Part shown: positions 40,083 to 48,339 of the stretch, in pieces
How positions within the stretch are numbered: the first letter of the stretch is position 1
How the letters are laid out: each line of letters opens with the position of its first letter
Assembly: GCF_009498215.1 (NCBI RefSeq)
Contig: NZ_CP043498.1
Coordinates: 1,860,001-1,924,000 of the forward strand
Source: Rhizobium grahamii
Lineage (GTDB): Bacteria; Pseudomonadota; Alphaproteobacteria; Rhizobiales; Rhizobiaceae
Reading direction: 5' to 3'
Length of the DNA stretch: 64,000 nucleotides
Translations under genes and position numbers: made by a program
Notes under the pieces: model-generated
Told to the model about the DNA's origin: nothing
What the model saw: the letters and a program-made list of their open reading frames with translations, nothing else
Database searches by the model: none

Positions 40083-41327
40083 ATGACGGAATTTGCACCG
40101 GATGCCGGCTTCCGCAAGAACCGGAAACTCAAGGCAGCTCTCCTCCGCCACAAGGCATTTTCGAAGGATGGTTTGTCGGAGCGCCTGTTCGGCCTCCTGT
40201 TTTCCGGTCTCGTCTACCCGCAAATCTGGGAAGACCCGGATCTCGACATGGAAGCGATGGAGCTGCAACCGCACCATCGCATCGTCACGATCGGCTCCGG
40301 CGGCTGCAACATGCTGGCCTATCTGTCACAAAACCCGGCATCGATCGATGTGGTCGACCTCAACCCTCACCATATCGCGCTGAACCGCCTGAAGCTCGGC
40401 GCCTTCAGCCATCTTCCCGGACATGCCGATCTGGTGCGCTTCCTCGCGGTTCCCTACGAGGCGTCGAACAGCCAGGCATTTGACCGTTTTCTGGCCTCCA
40501 ACCTCGACGCCGCCACGCGTGATTACTGGAACGGGCGCAAGTACGGCCGCCGCCGGATCACGGTGTTCGACAGAAACCTCTACAAGACCGGCCTGCTCGG
40601 GCGCTTCATCGGTGCGGCACACTTGCTGGCCCGCCTGCACGGCATCGACCTGACCGAGATGACGAAGACGCGCTCGCTGCGCGAACAGCGCCAGTTCTTC
40701 GACGACAAGATCGCACCGCTGTTCGAAAAGCCCGTTGTCCGCTGGATCACTAGCCAGAAGAGCTCGCTCTTCGGCCTTGGCATTCCGCCGCAGCAGTATG
40801 ACGAGCTGGCAAGTTTGGCAGCCGATCATTCGATCGCCCCGGTCCTGAGACACCGCCTCGAAAAGCTCGCCTGTCATTTCCCGATGAACGACAACTACTT
40901 CGCCTGGCAGGCCTTCGGACGACGCTACGCTCCTGACGGCGAAGGCCCGTTGCCGACCTATCTCAAGGCCGAGCACTACGATGCCATTCGCGCCAACGTC
41001 GACCGTGTGAGCGTTCACCACGCAAGCTTCACCGAGCTCCTGTCTTCCGAACCGGCAGCATCGCGCGACCGATACGTCCTGCTCGACGCGCAGGACTGGA
41101 TGACGGATCAGCAACTGAACGATCTCTGGTCCGAAATCACCCGCACGGCTCGCGAAGGCGCACGCGTGATTTTCCGCACGGCAGCCGAAAAGAGCATCAT
41201 CGAAGGCCGCCTCTCCCCTGCCATCCGCGAGCAGTGGACCTATCTCGAGGACCGTTCGCTTGCGCTGACCGCACTTGACCGCTCGGCGATCTACGGCGGC
41301 TTCCATATCTATGAGAAGACCCCATGA
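40083..41327 (+). CDS. btaA: S-adenosylmethionine:diacylglycerol 3-amino-3-carboxypropyltransferase BtaA
   Basis: BtaA makes diacylglyceryl-homoserine, the first step to the phosphorus-free lipid DGTS that replaces phospholipids when phosphate is scarce. The 414 residues show PQIWEDPDLDMEAMEL, the SAM-like loop VTIGSGGCNMLAYL with VVDLNPHHIALNRLK, and the later VLLDAQDWM. Homology to the Sinorhizobium enzyme is recognised from these segments and from the partner btaB, whose start overlaps the btaA stop by 4 bp. Confidence 0.95.
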   Translation: MTEFAPDAGFRKNRKLKAALLRHKAFSKDGLSERLFGLLFSGLVYPQIWEDPDLDMEAMELQPHHRIVTIGSGGCNMLAYLSQNPASIDVVDLNPHHIALNRLKLGAFSHLPGHADLVRFLAVPYEASNSQAFDRFLASNLDAATRDYWNGRKYGRRRITVFDRNLYKTGLLGRFIGAAHLLARLHGIDLTEMTKTRSLREQRQFFDDKIAPLFEKPVVRWITSQKSSLFGLGIPPQQYDELASLAADHSIAPVLRHRLEKLACHFPMNDNYFAWQAFGRRYAPDGEGPLPTYLKAEHYDAIRANVDRVSVHHASFTELLSSEPAASRDRYVLLDAQDWMTDQQLNDLWSEITRTAREGARVIFRTAAEKSIIEGRLSPAIREQWTYLEDRSLALTALDRSAIYGGFHIYEKTP

Positions 41328-41992
41328 GCGAAGCGGAAACCGCGACAGCAAACTCGGCCGGCCATGCAGCGCTGATGGACGGCATGTATCGCTACCAGCG
41401 GCACATCTATGACCTCACGCGAAAATATTATCTGCTCGGTCGCGACCAGACCATCCGCGAACTGCATGTGCCTGATGGCGGCAGCCTTCTCGAAGTCGCC
41501 TGCGGCACGGGGCGAAACCTCATCCTGGCACATCAGCGTTACCGGAGCGCCAAGCTCTACGGTTTCGATATCTCCCAGGAAATGCTGATCTCTGCACGCA
41601 AGACCTTCCGGGCTGACGGCGCCTCGGCTGACTTTCGTGTCGCCGATGCGACCAGTTTCACGCCGCGCGAATTCGGCGTATCGGGGTTCGATCGGATTCT
41701 GATCTCCTACGCCGTGTCGATGATCCCTGACTGGGAGCGCGCGGTCGATGCGGCGCTGGCTGCGCTCAATCCCGGCGGGCAGCTTCACATTGTCGATTTC
41801 GGACAGCAGGAAGGCCTCCCTCGCTGGTTCCGCGCGACGCTGCAATCCTGGCTGACCAAGTTTCATGTCAGCCCGAGAGCCAACCTTCGCACCGTCCTGG
41901 AGGCCAAGGCGACAGAAGTCGGAGCAGTCTTCGCGTTCAACACCATGGCCAGAGGCTATGCGTGGCGCGCAACGATTATTAAGGCGCGCTAA
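41324..41992 (+). CDS. btaB: Diacylglyceryl-homoserine N-methyltransferase BtaB
   Basis: BtaB adds three methyl groups to diacylglyceryl-homoserine, completing DGTS. It is a class I methyltransferase of 222 residues: LLEVACGTGRNLI (SAM loop), LYGFDISQEMLISA (acidic loop), DRILISYAVSMIPDW and GGQLHIVDFG. The start overlaps btaA by 4 bp (ATGA), so both enzymes are made from one message. Confidence 0.95.
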   Translation: MSEAETATANSAGHAALMDGMYRYQRHIYDLTRKYYLLGRDQTIRELHVPDGGSLLEVACGTGRNLILAHQRYRSAKLYGFDISQEMLISARKTFRADGASADFRVADATSFTPREFGVSGFDRILISYAVSMIPDWERAVDAALAALNPGGQLHIVDFGQQEGLPRWFRATLQSWLTKFHVSPRANLRTVLEAKATEVGAVFAFNTMARGYAWRATIIKAR

Positions 41993-42122
41993 TATTTCGC
42001 TTGAAACTAACCGAATTTTTACGTTGATATGATGAAAAGAGGGGCATCTCTCTGCTGGACGCGTCTTTCACGAAGGTCAGGCTGTGGGGCAAAAAGATCA
42101 TTCGGTTCACGACGGAACATCC

Positions 42123-42920
42123 ATGCGCCGGCTCCTGTCTTGCGTCTTGCCTTTGGCCATCATGCTGGCCGGCTGCACATCATCGGGTTATGACTATCTG
42201 CAAACCGCGTCGGTAAAGCCGAAAACGCGCTTTCAGGACACCGATCCGCAGGACTTCGGCCCGAAGCATCCCCTGCAAAATCCCGTCCACGGCATCGACA
42301 TCTCCAAGTGGCAGGGTGACATCGACTGGCAGACGGTCCGCAACTCCGGCGTCGCCTTCGCATTCATCAAGGCCACGGAAGGCAAGGATCGCGTCGATCC
42401 TCGTTTCAATGAATATTGGCAGCAGGCCCGCGCCGTCGGCATTCCGCACGCGCCCTATCATTTCTACTATTTCTGCTCTTCCGCGGATGAGCAGGCTGAT
42501 TGGTTCATCAGCAACGTTCCGAAGGAAGCAATGCGGCTCCCGCCCGTCCTCGATGTCGAATGGAACAGCGAATCGAAAACCTGCAGATACCGCCCCGACC
42601 CGGCAACCGTACGCGCCGAACTTCAGCGCTTCATGGATCGGCTGGAGGCCTATTACGGAAAGCGGCCGATCATCTATACCTCGGTCGACTTTCACCGCGA
42701 TAACCTGGCCGGCTATTTCCAGGACTATCATTTCTGGGTTCGCTCCGTGGCGAAGCATCCTGACGTGACCTATGCGGACCGTCGCTGGGCGTTCTGGCAA
42801 TATACGTCGACGGGTGTCATCCCAGGCATCAAGGGCCCCACTGACATCAATGTATTCGCTGGTTCGACGAAGAACTGGCACAACTGGGTTGCGGCGGTTT
42901 CAAAAGACACGAATTCTTAG
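42123..42920 (+). CDS. GH25 muramidase lipoprotein
   Basis: This lysozyme-type glycosidase of 265 residues starts at 42123 to give a lipoprotein signal (MRRLLSCVLPLAIMLAGC, C18). The GH25 domain runs from about residue 55: D59 in HGIDISKWQG, FIKATEGKD, HAPYHFYYF, catalytic pair D144-V-E146 in PVLDVEWN, and WAFWQYTSTG. GH25 enzymes cleave between MurNAc and GlcNAc. The lipid anchor and lack of phage neighbours argue for a resident wall enzyme. It precedes mltB by 81 bp. Confidence 0.92.
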   Translation: MRRLLSCVLPLAIMLAGCTSSGYDYLQTASVKPKTRFQDTDPQDFGPKHPLQNPVHGIDISKWQGDIDWQTVRNSGVAFAFIKATEGKDRVDPRFNEYWQQARAVGIPHAPYHFYYFCSSADEQADWFISNVPKEAMRLPPVLDVEWNSESKTCRYRPDPATVRAELQRFMDRLEAYYGKRPIIYTSVDFHRDNLAGYFQDYHFWVRSVAKHPDVTYADRRWAFWQYTSTGVIPGIKGPTDINVFAGSTKNWHNWVAAVSKDTNS

Positions 42921-43001
42921 TAACGTCCCGTCGTCTTTCTTGCTTCCGTCACAATCATTTGGGACATCGACAGCAATTTCCGCAACGACGAGGTCAAAAT
43001 C

Positions 43002-44234
43002 ATGCGCCGTACGCCTGCAAGCAGTTCTATGCTCGCTCTTCTGTTCACCGCGAGCCTGGCAACCGCCGCATCGGCGCAGACCGCTGACCCCAAGCCGGTA
43101 GCCGCTCAACAACCAGCAGTCGCCTGCGATGGCGATCTGACAGCGTTCCTGGCTGGCGTGAAATCCGAAGCAATCGCTGCCGGTGCAACGGCCGAAGCCG
43201 TGGACAAGGCCTTGGCCGGTGCTGAGATCGACCCGAAGGTCCTGAGCCGCGACCGCGCCCAGGGCGTCTTCAAGCAGACCTTCCTTGAATTCTCCCAGCG
43301 CACGGTAAGCCAGGCACGCCTCGACATCGGCCGCCAGAAGATGAAGCAGTTCGCCGATGTCTTCGCCCGTGCCGAGCAGGAATTCGGCGTACCCGCCGGC
43401 GTCATCACCGCATTCTGGGCGATGGAAACGGACTTCGGCGCCGTTCAGGGCGATTTCAACACCCGCAATGCTCTTGTCACGCTCGCGCACGATTGCCGCC
43501 GTCCGGAACTGTTCCGGCCGCAGCTGATCGCGCTCATCGAGATGGTCCAGCACGGCGACCTCGATCCGGCGACGAACACAGGCGCATGGGCCGGCGAAAT
43601 CGGCCAGGTGCAGATGCTGCCGCGCGACATCATCGCCTATGGCGTTGACGGCGACGGCGACGGGCATGTACGCCTCAAGCAGAGCGGTCCGGACGCCATC
43701 CTGACCGCAGCCAAGTTCATTCAGCACCTCGGCTTCCAGAAGGGCCAGCCTTGGCTGCAGGAAGTCACGCTGCCTGATACCCTCCCCTGGGAGAAATCGG
43801 GCCTCGGTGGCTCCCTGACCGCCGGAGAATGGTTCGCGCTCGGCGTGAAGCCACGCGACGGCAATACCAGCTTCGGCAACCTTCGCGGCGACCTCGTACT
43901 GCCGCAGGGACGGCTCGGGCCGGCGTTCATTGCCTATCCTAATTTCCAGATCTATCTCGAATGGAACAAGTCGTTCATCTACACGACCTCGGCCGCCTAT
44001 TTCGGGACCCGCCTCTCCGGTTCCGAGCCCTATCAGAAGGGAACGCCCGAGCAGGGTCTGTCGAACGACCAGATGAAGGCGCTGCAGACGAAGCTCAATT
44101 CGATGGGGCATGACGTCGGCCAGATCGACGGCATTCTCGGTTCCGGTACGCGCGTAGCCATCCAGAAGGAACAGCAGCGCCTCGGCATGCCCGCCGACGG
44201 CTGGGCGACGCCTGCCCTGCTCGGCTCTCTCTGA
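43002..44234 (+). CDS. Membrane-bound lytic murein transglycosylase B family protein
   Basis: The 410 residues comprise a Sec signal (cleavage near TAASA-Q), an SLT_2/MltB domain (about 42-330) and a C-terminal PG_binding_1 domain (LSNDQMKALQTKLNSMGHDV to the end). E142 in WAMETDFGAVQG is the expected catalytic acid, followed by LVTLAHDCRRPELFRPQL and GEIGQVQMLP. GAGG precedes the ATG. It produces 1,6-anhydro-muropeptides in the periplasm. A hairpin 52 bp past the stop probably ends transcription. Confidence 0.93.
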   Translation: MRRTPASSSMLALLFTASLATAASAQTADPKPVAAQQPAVACDGDLTAFLAGVKSEAIAAGATAEAVDKALAGAEIDPKVLSRDRAQGVFKQTFLEFSQRTVSQARLDIGRQKMKQFADVFARAEQEFGVPAGVITAFWAMETDFGAVQGDFNTRNALVTLAHDCRRPELFRPQLIALIEMVQHGDLDPATNTGAWAGEIGQVQMLPRDIIAYGVDGDGDGHVRLKQSGPDAILTAAKFIQHLGFQKGQPWLQEVTLPDTLPWEKSGLGGSLTAGEWFALGVKPRDGNTSFGNLRGDLVLPQGRLGPAFIAYPNFQIYLEWNKSFIYTTSAAYFGTRLSGSEPYQKGTPEQGLSNDQMKALQTKLNSMGHDVGQIDGILGSGTRVAIQKEQQRLGMPADGWATPALLGSL

Positions 44235-44285
44235 GGCTCCCAGGTGAATTCTGGTCGAAGCCGGCCACTGCCGGCTTTGACTCAC

Positions 44286-44310
44286 AAAAGCGGCTGCAAT
44301 CCCGCTTTTA
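44286..44310 (+). terminator. Probable terminator after the MltB gene
   Basis: AAAAGCGG (44286-44293) pairs with CCGCTTTT (44302-44309) around an 8-base loop; the T-tract is part of the stem. Confidence 0.6.
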
Positions 44311-44511
44311 GCGTTAACGGTGGATCGCCCTTCTTTACTCCACGTTAAAAAGTGTGAATATTTTTTCGACCTGTTACCTCTTTTGTTTCATGGGCTTAAC
44401 CAAAAGAGACCTTGCTTTTCGTGACATTTTTGCCGCACCGCAGCACAAAAAGCGCTTTTCAAGCGTCACAGTCCGGACATATTATCACCTCGTTAACGCG
44501 AGGAGACAGAC

Positions 44512-44589
44512 ATGGGACTCACACGATCCTTGAATGTCCTTTTGATTGGTGCGGCGTTTCTTTTTGTTTTGTCGATGCTCTTTATTTGA
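44512..44589 (+). CDS. 25-residue single-span membrane micro-protein
   Basis: The frame ATG 44512 to TGA 44587 encodes MGLTRSLN followed by a hydrophobic run VLLIGAAFLFVLSMLFI that could cross the membrane once. GAGGAGA lies 7 bp before the ATG, among the best Shine-Dalgarno sites in the window. An inverted repeat, CCTCG (44488-44492) and CGAGG (44499-44503), covers part of that site and may control translation. A strong terminator lies about 65 bp downstream, so a short dedicated mRNA is likely. Function is unknown; I do not recognise a named family. Confidence 0.6.
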   Translation: MGLTRSLNVLLIGAAFLFVLSMLFI

Positions 44590-44652
44590 CGCCTCGACGC
44601 ACGAAGCGGACGAAACTGCATTTCAGACCACCTAGCGAAAATAACGAAGGAA

Positions 44653-44693
44653 TTAGAAAAGCCCATGACCCCGCCGGTCATGGGCTTTTCTAA
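44653..44693. terminator. Bidirectional intrinsic terminator
   Basis: A perfect 18-bp inverted repeat (44653-44670 and 44676-44693) encloses CCGCC. CTTTTCTAA ends both arms, giving a T-rich tail in each direction. It serves the micro-protein transcript and the leftward ParA-type gene. Confidence 0.9.
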
Positions 44694-44766
44694 TGGAAGA
44701 TGATCGTTGGAACGCTTCGGTCTGCCGGCCACGGCAAGCTGTGGCCGCCGCCGCAAGACCAATCCG

Positions 44767-45480
44767 TCAGGCGGCGGAGCGGACGAAGGGTCCGGTCATT
44801 CGCGCCGCCGCAGGCAGCCGTACCGGCAGCTTGCGCATGATCTCTTCTGCGAAACAGAGCGCGTTCTCCTTCGCCCGATCGAGATTGCTCACCCGCGCCG
44901 GGTCGAGCGAATGAAGCGTACCGCCGACGTCGAAGATGTCGCGGAAGGCGGAGCGCTCGATGATCGCCGTATCCAGGACCGGAACCTGCCGTTCGCTCAA
45001 CAGCGATTTGACCAGCGCGAGCGCGCGAGTGGTGACCATTGAGTTGACGCGCGTCAGGACGACCGAATGTCCGATCTTGATGCCCGCCTTCTCGTCCAGG
45101 TACTGGAGCAGCTCAAGCACCTGCGCACCGCCGCGGGCGTCCATCGCACATCCCTGGATCGGGATAAGGACGTGGTCGGAGAGGCCGATCGCCGTAGCAA
45201 GCAGCGGATTGCGCGCGCCCGGCAGGTCGACGATGAAATAGTCGGTGTTGTGCTTGTTCTCGGAGATATGCTGCGGCAGCGAAGCCGAGGTAACGAAGTC
45301 GATCACCTGCACATTGGGAACGTGACCGGAAACCTCATGCCAGCGCGTGATCCAGTGCTGCGGGTCCGCATCGAGAACCGTGACGCGATAGCCCTTGTTG
45401 GCGAGCTCGGTCGCAAGCAGCAGCACAGCCGTCGTCTTGCCGGCGCCGCCCTTGGTGTTTGCAAATGTAATGACTGGCAT
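44767..45480 (-). CDS. Orphan ParA/MinD-type ATPase
   Basis: This is a deviant-Walker P-loop ATPase of 237 residues: Walker A KGGAGKTT at 10-17 with the signature lysine, VLDADPQ (A'), and FIVDLPGARN (Walker B). The length and WITRWHEVSG after the A' motif resemble VirC1/ParA-like partition or positioning proteins. No parB gene or parS-like repeat is seen beside it, so it is an orphan and its cargo is unknown. GAGGA precedes the ATG. It stands alone between terminators. Confidence 0.88.
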   Translation of the reverse strand: MPVITFANTKGGAGKTTAVLLLATELANKGYRVTVLDADPQHWITRWHEVSGHVPNVQVIDFVTSASLPQHISENKHNTDYFIVDLPGARNPLLATAIGLSDHVLIPIQGCAMDARGGAQVLELLQYLDEKAGIKIGHSVVLTRVNSMVTTRALALVKSLLSERQVPVLDTAIIERSAFRDIFDVGGTLHSLDPARVSNLDRAKENALCFAEEIMRKLPVRLPAAARMTGPFVRSAA

Positions 45481-45641
45481 ATCAGGTCCTCAAGGGGAAA
45501 GTCGCGAGCCGGGCGATTGGCTCTTCCGCGCACTGGGGGAAGCATCGTGCGGTTAATGCATCCTTTCCGATCATGGTTAACAACTCCTAAACGTACCCTC
45601 CTCAGATTCAGCCGGTTATTCTCGCAGTCACCGTCCAACAC

Positions 45642-45678
45642 AAAAAAAGCCCGGAAAGCGGGGCTTTCCGGGCTTTTA
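45642..45678 (-). terminator. Intrinsic terminator of the iron alcohol dehydrogenase
   Basis: A 15-bp perfect stem (45645-45659 with 45663-45677) is followed on the minus strand by a seven-T tract. It ends the ALDH-ADH transcript. Confidence 0.9.
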
Positions 45679-45697
45679 TCTTCCTGCCAGGTGACGA

Positions 45698-46849
45698 TCA
45701 GAAGCAATCGGCGAAGAGCTGCTTGGTGTTCTCAAGCGTCATTGCAACGGGATTACCACCCGCACTCGGGTCTTCGATCGCCATTGCGGACAATTCGTCG
45801 ATTCGATCAGGCTTGATTCCCATCGCCGAAAGGCTGTCCGGAACGCCGAGTTCCGAGCGAAGCTGCAGCACGTAGTTGTAGAAGCCGTCGAAGCCGCCGG
45901 AGATGCCGAGATAGGCCGCCGCGCGCGCGATCTTGTCTTCAATCACCGAGCGGTTGAAGCGCAGCACGGCCGGCATAACGACAGCATTGGTCATGCCGTG
46001 ATGCGTGTTGTAGACGGCGCCGATCGGATGCGACAGCGCATGGATGGCGCCGAGGCCCTTCTGGAAGGCGACCGCGCCCATGGCGGCGGCCGACATCATG
46101 TGGGCGCGGGCTTCAAGATCCGTGCCTTCCTTGTAGGCGCGCGGCAGGTATTCCTTGACGAGACGCATACCTTCCAGCGCGATACCGGCCGACATCGGAT
46201 GGTAGAAGGGCGAAGAATAGGCTTCCAGGCAATGCGCGAAGGCGTCCATGCCGGTGCCGGCGGTGATGATCTTCGGCATGCCGACCGTCAGTTCCGGATC
46301 GGCGATGACGACGCCTGGCAGGAACTTCGGATGGAAGATGATCTTCTTCACATGCGTTTCGGAATTGGTGATGACGCTGGCGCGACCGACTTCCGAACCG
46401 GTGCCTGCCGTGGTCGGAACGGCGACGATCGGCGCGATGCCTTCGACACTGGCGCGCGTCCACCAATCACCGATATCCTCGAAGTCCCACACGGGCCGCG
46501 TCTGGCCGGCCATGAAGGCCACGCACTTGCCGAGATCAAGGCCGGAACCGCCGCCGAAGGCAACGACGCCATCGTGGCCGCCATCCTTGAACGCCTTGAC
46601 GCCGGCCTCGAGGTTCTTCTCGTTCGGATTCGGGTCGACGTCAGCAAAGATCGCGCGGCCCAGACCGGCCTCCTCGAGAATGTCGAGTGCCGTCTGGGTG
46701 ATCGCCATGGATGCCAGGCCGCGATCGGTGATCAGCAGCGGCTTCTTCATGCCGAGGCTCTTGGCTGCGTCCGCCAGTTCCTTGATGCGGCCGCGGCCGA
46801 GCTTGAAGGCGGTCGGATAGCTCCAGTTGGCTGTGATGTTGCTGCTCAT
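45698..46849 (-). CDS. Iron-containing alcohol dehydrogenase
   Basis: This group III dehydrogenase of 383 residues starts at 46849. The NAD loop is FGGGSGLDLGK. Metal ligands fit GTGMDAFAHCLEAY (Asp, His) and LSHPIGAVYNTHHGMTNA (two His). AVPTTAGTGSEVG is the family signature. It oxidises an alcohol or reduces an aldehyde with NAD(P). Its start overlaps the upstream ALDH stop by 4 bp, so alcohol-to-acid oxidation in two coupled steps is likely. A longer frame to 47050 is not supported. Confidence 0.94.
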   Translation of the reverse strand: MSSNITANWSYPTAFKLGRGRIKELADAAKSLGMKKPLLITDRGLASMAITQTALDILEEAGLGRAIFADVDPNPNEKNLEAGVKAFKDGGHDGVVAFGGGSGLDLGKCVAFMAGQTRPVWDFEDIGDWWTRASVEGIAPIVAVPTTAGTGSEVGRASVITNSETHVKKIIFHPKFLPGVVIADPELTVGMPKIITAGTGMDAFAHCLEAYSSPFYHPMSAGIALEGMRLVKEYLPRAYKEGTDLEARAHMMSAAAMGAVAFQKGLGAIHALSHPIGAVYNTHHGMTNAVVMPAVLRFNRSVIEDKIARAAAYLGISGGFDGFYNYVLQLRSELGVPDSLSAMGIKPDRIDELSAMAIEDPSAGGNPVAMTLENTKQLFADCF

Positions 46850-48231
46850 GCTGTGACTTTCTTCAGATGGTAGGATTTCGGACGCGTCAGGTTCTGGAAG
46901 CCGATGATCGACAGCGAGCCGCCCCGGCCGGTTTCCTTGACGCCGGTCCAGCAAAGCGCCGGATCGAGATAGTCTGCGCGGTTCATGAAGACGGTGCCGG
47001 TTTCGATCTCGCGACCAAGCCGTGCCGCCCGCTCCGCATCCTTGGTCCACAGCGATGCCGTCAGACCGTACTGGCTGTCGTTCATCAGCGCGATTGCCTC
47101 GTCGTCGCTCTTCACCTTCATGATACCGACGGCAGGGCCGAAGGTTTCCTCGCGCATGAAGGCCATCGAATGGTCGACATCGACGAGGATCTGCGGCGCG
47201 AGATAGGCACCGCCATCGTCCTGCGGGAACAGCTTGGGATCGACCAGCGCCTTGGCGCCCTTGGAGACGGCATCGGCGATCTGCTCGCGCACGACTTTGG
47301 CGAAACGCTTGTTTGCCATCGGGCCGAGCGACGTCTCGGGATCAAGCGGATTGCCGAGCTTGTAGTTCGACACCCAGGCGACCGACTTCTCGACGAAGCT
47401 GTCATAGAGCGATTCATGCACATAGATGCGCTCGATACCGCAGCAGCATTGGCCGGAATTGTAGGTCGCGCCATCCATCAGCGTATCAACGGCCGCGTCG
47501 AGGTCGGCATCTTCCATGACGTAACCCGGATCCTTGCCGCCAAGTTCGAGGCCAAGACCGGTAAACGTGCCGGCTGCCGCGCGCTCCATCGAACGCCCGC
47601 CTTCGACCGAACCAGTGAAGTTGACAAAGTTGAAGCTGCCTGCGGCAATCAAGGACGATGTCGTCTCATGATCGAGGAAGACATTCTGGAACACATCATC
47701 TGGAACGCCAGCCTCGACGAAAGCCTGCACCAGCCGCTCGCCGACGAGAAGCGTCTGCGACGCATGCTTCAGTATGACCGTATTGCCCGCCATCAGCGCC
47801 GGCGCGATCGTGTTGATCGCCGTCATGTAGGGATAGTTCCAGGGCGCCACGACGAACACGACGCCATGCGCTTCGCGCTCGATGCGGCGCTCGAACTTGT
47901 CGCTTTCCTCGACGACCAGCGGTGCCAACGCATCGGCAGCAATCGAGGCGACATAGTTGGAGCGTTCGTTGAAGCCCTTGTATTCACCGCCATAGCGGAT
48001 CGGTCGCCCCATCTGCCAGGCAAGCTCGGGAACGACGACGTCGGACATCTCGTTCAGCCGCGCAACGCCCTTGAGGACGAGCTGCACGCGGTCTTCAAGC
48101 GGCCGCTTCGCCCAGGACTTCTGCGCCTTGCGAGCGCGCGCCACGACGTCCTTCGCCGCGTCCAGCGACAGCGCCGGACGCTCGGCGTAAACCGATCCGT
48201 CGATCGGCGAAATGCATTGGATCATTCCCAT
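46846..48231 (-). CDS. NAD(P)-dependent aldehyde dehydrogenase
   Basis: The 461 residues show VAPWNYPYMTAINTIAPAL (cofactor site), NFTGSVEGGRSM, the catalytic glutamate in LGLELGGKDPGYV and the cysteine cluster NSGQCCCGIERIYVHE with the nucleophile. PAVGIMKVKSDDEAI follows. Three in-frame ATGs (48237, 48231, 48225) compete; AGGAAG is best spaced for 48231. It lies 108 bp after the GS-like ligase and overlaps the iron alcohol dehydrogenase. Confidence 0.93.
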   Translation of the reverse strand: MGMIQCISPIDGSVYAERPALSLDAAKDVVARARKAQKSWAKRPLEDRVQLVLKGVARLNEMSDVVVPELAWQMGRPIRYGGEYKGFNERSNYVASIAADALAPLVVEESDKFERRIEREAHGVVFVVAPWNYPYMTAINTIAPALMAGNTVILKHASQTLLVGERLVQAFVEAGVPDDVFQNVFLDHETTSSLIAAGSFNFVNFTGSVEGGRSMERAAAGTFTGLGLELGGKDPGYVMEDADLDAAVDTLMDGATYNSGQCCCGIERIYVHESLYDSFVEKSVAWVSNYKLGNPLDPETSLGPMANKRFAKVVREQIADAVSKGAKALVDPKLFPQDDGGAYLAPQILVDVDHSMAFMREETFGPAVGIMKVKSDDEAIALMNDSQYGLTASLWTKDAERAARLGREIETGTVFMNRADYLDPALCWTGVKETGRGGSLSIIGFQNLTRPKSYHLKKVTA

Positions 48232-48339
48232 GATCATCTTCCTATGTTTTCGCGTGCCGAAGCCGGTCGCCGCCTACAGACAATCTCGCAAGATATGGAG
48301 ATCGTATGACAGGACGTCGTCCGGCCTTTGCTACGCCTA

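Noticed and set aside
42123..42920. GH25 lysozyme as a sign of prophage
   Set aside because: The lipoprotein signal, lack of holin or structural genes and the resident wall-enzyme neighbours argue against a phage origin.
44412..44693. 93-codon plus-strand frame overlapping the micro-protein
   Set aside because: It has no Shine-Dalgarno, runs through the terminator stem and lacks a hydrophobic or family pattern; the 25-codon frame is better supported.
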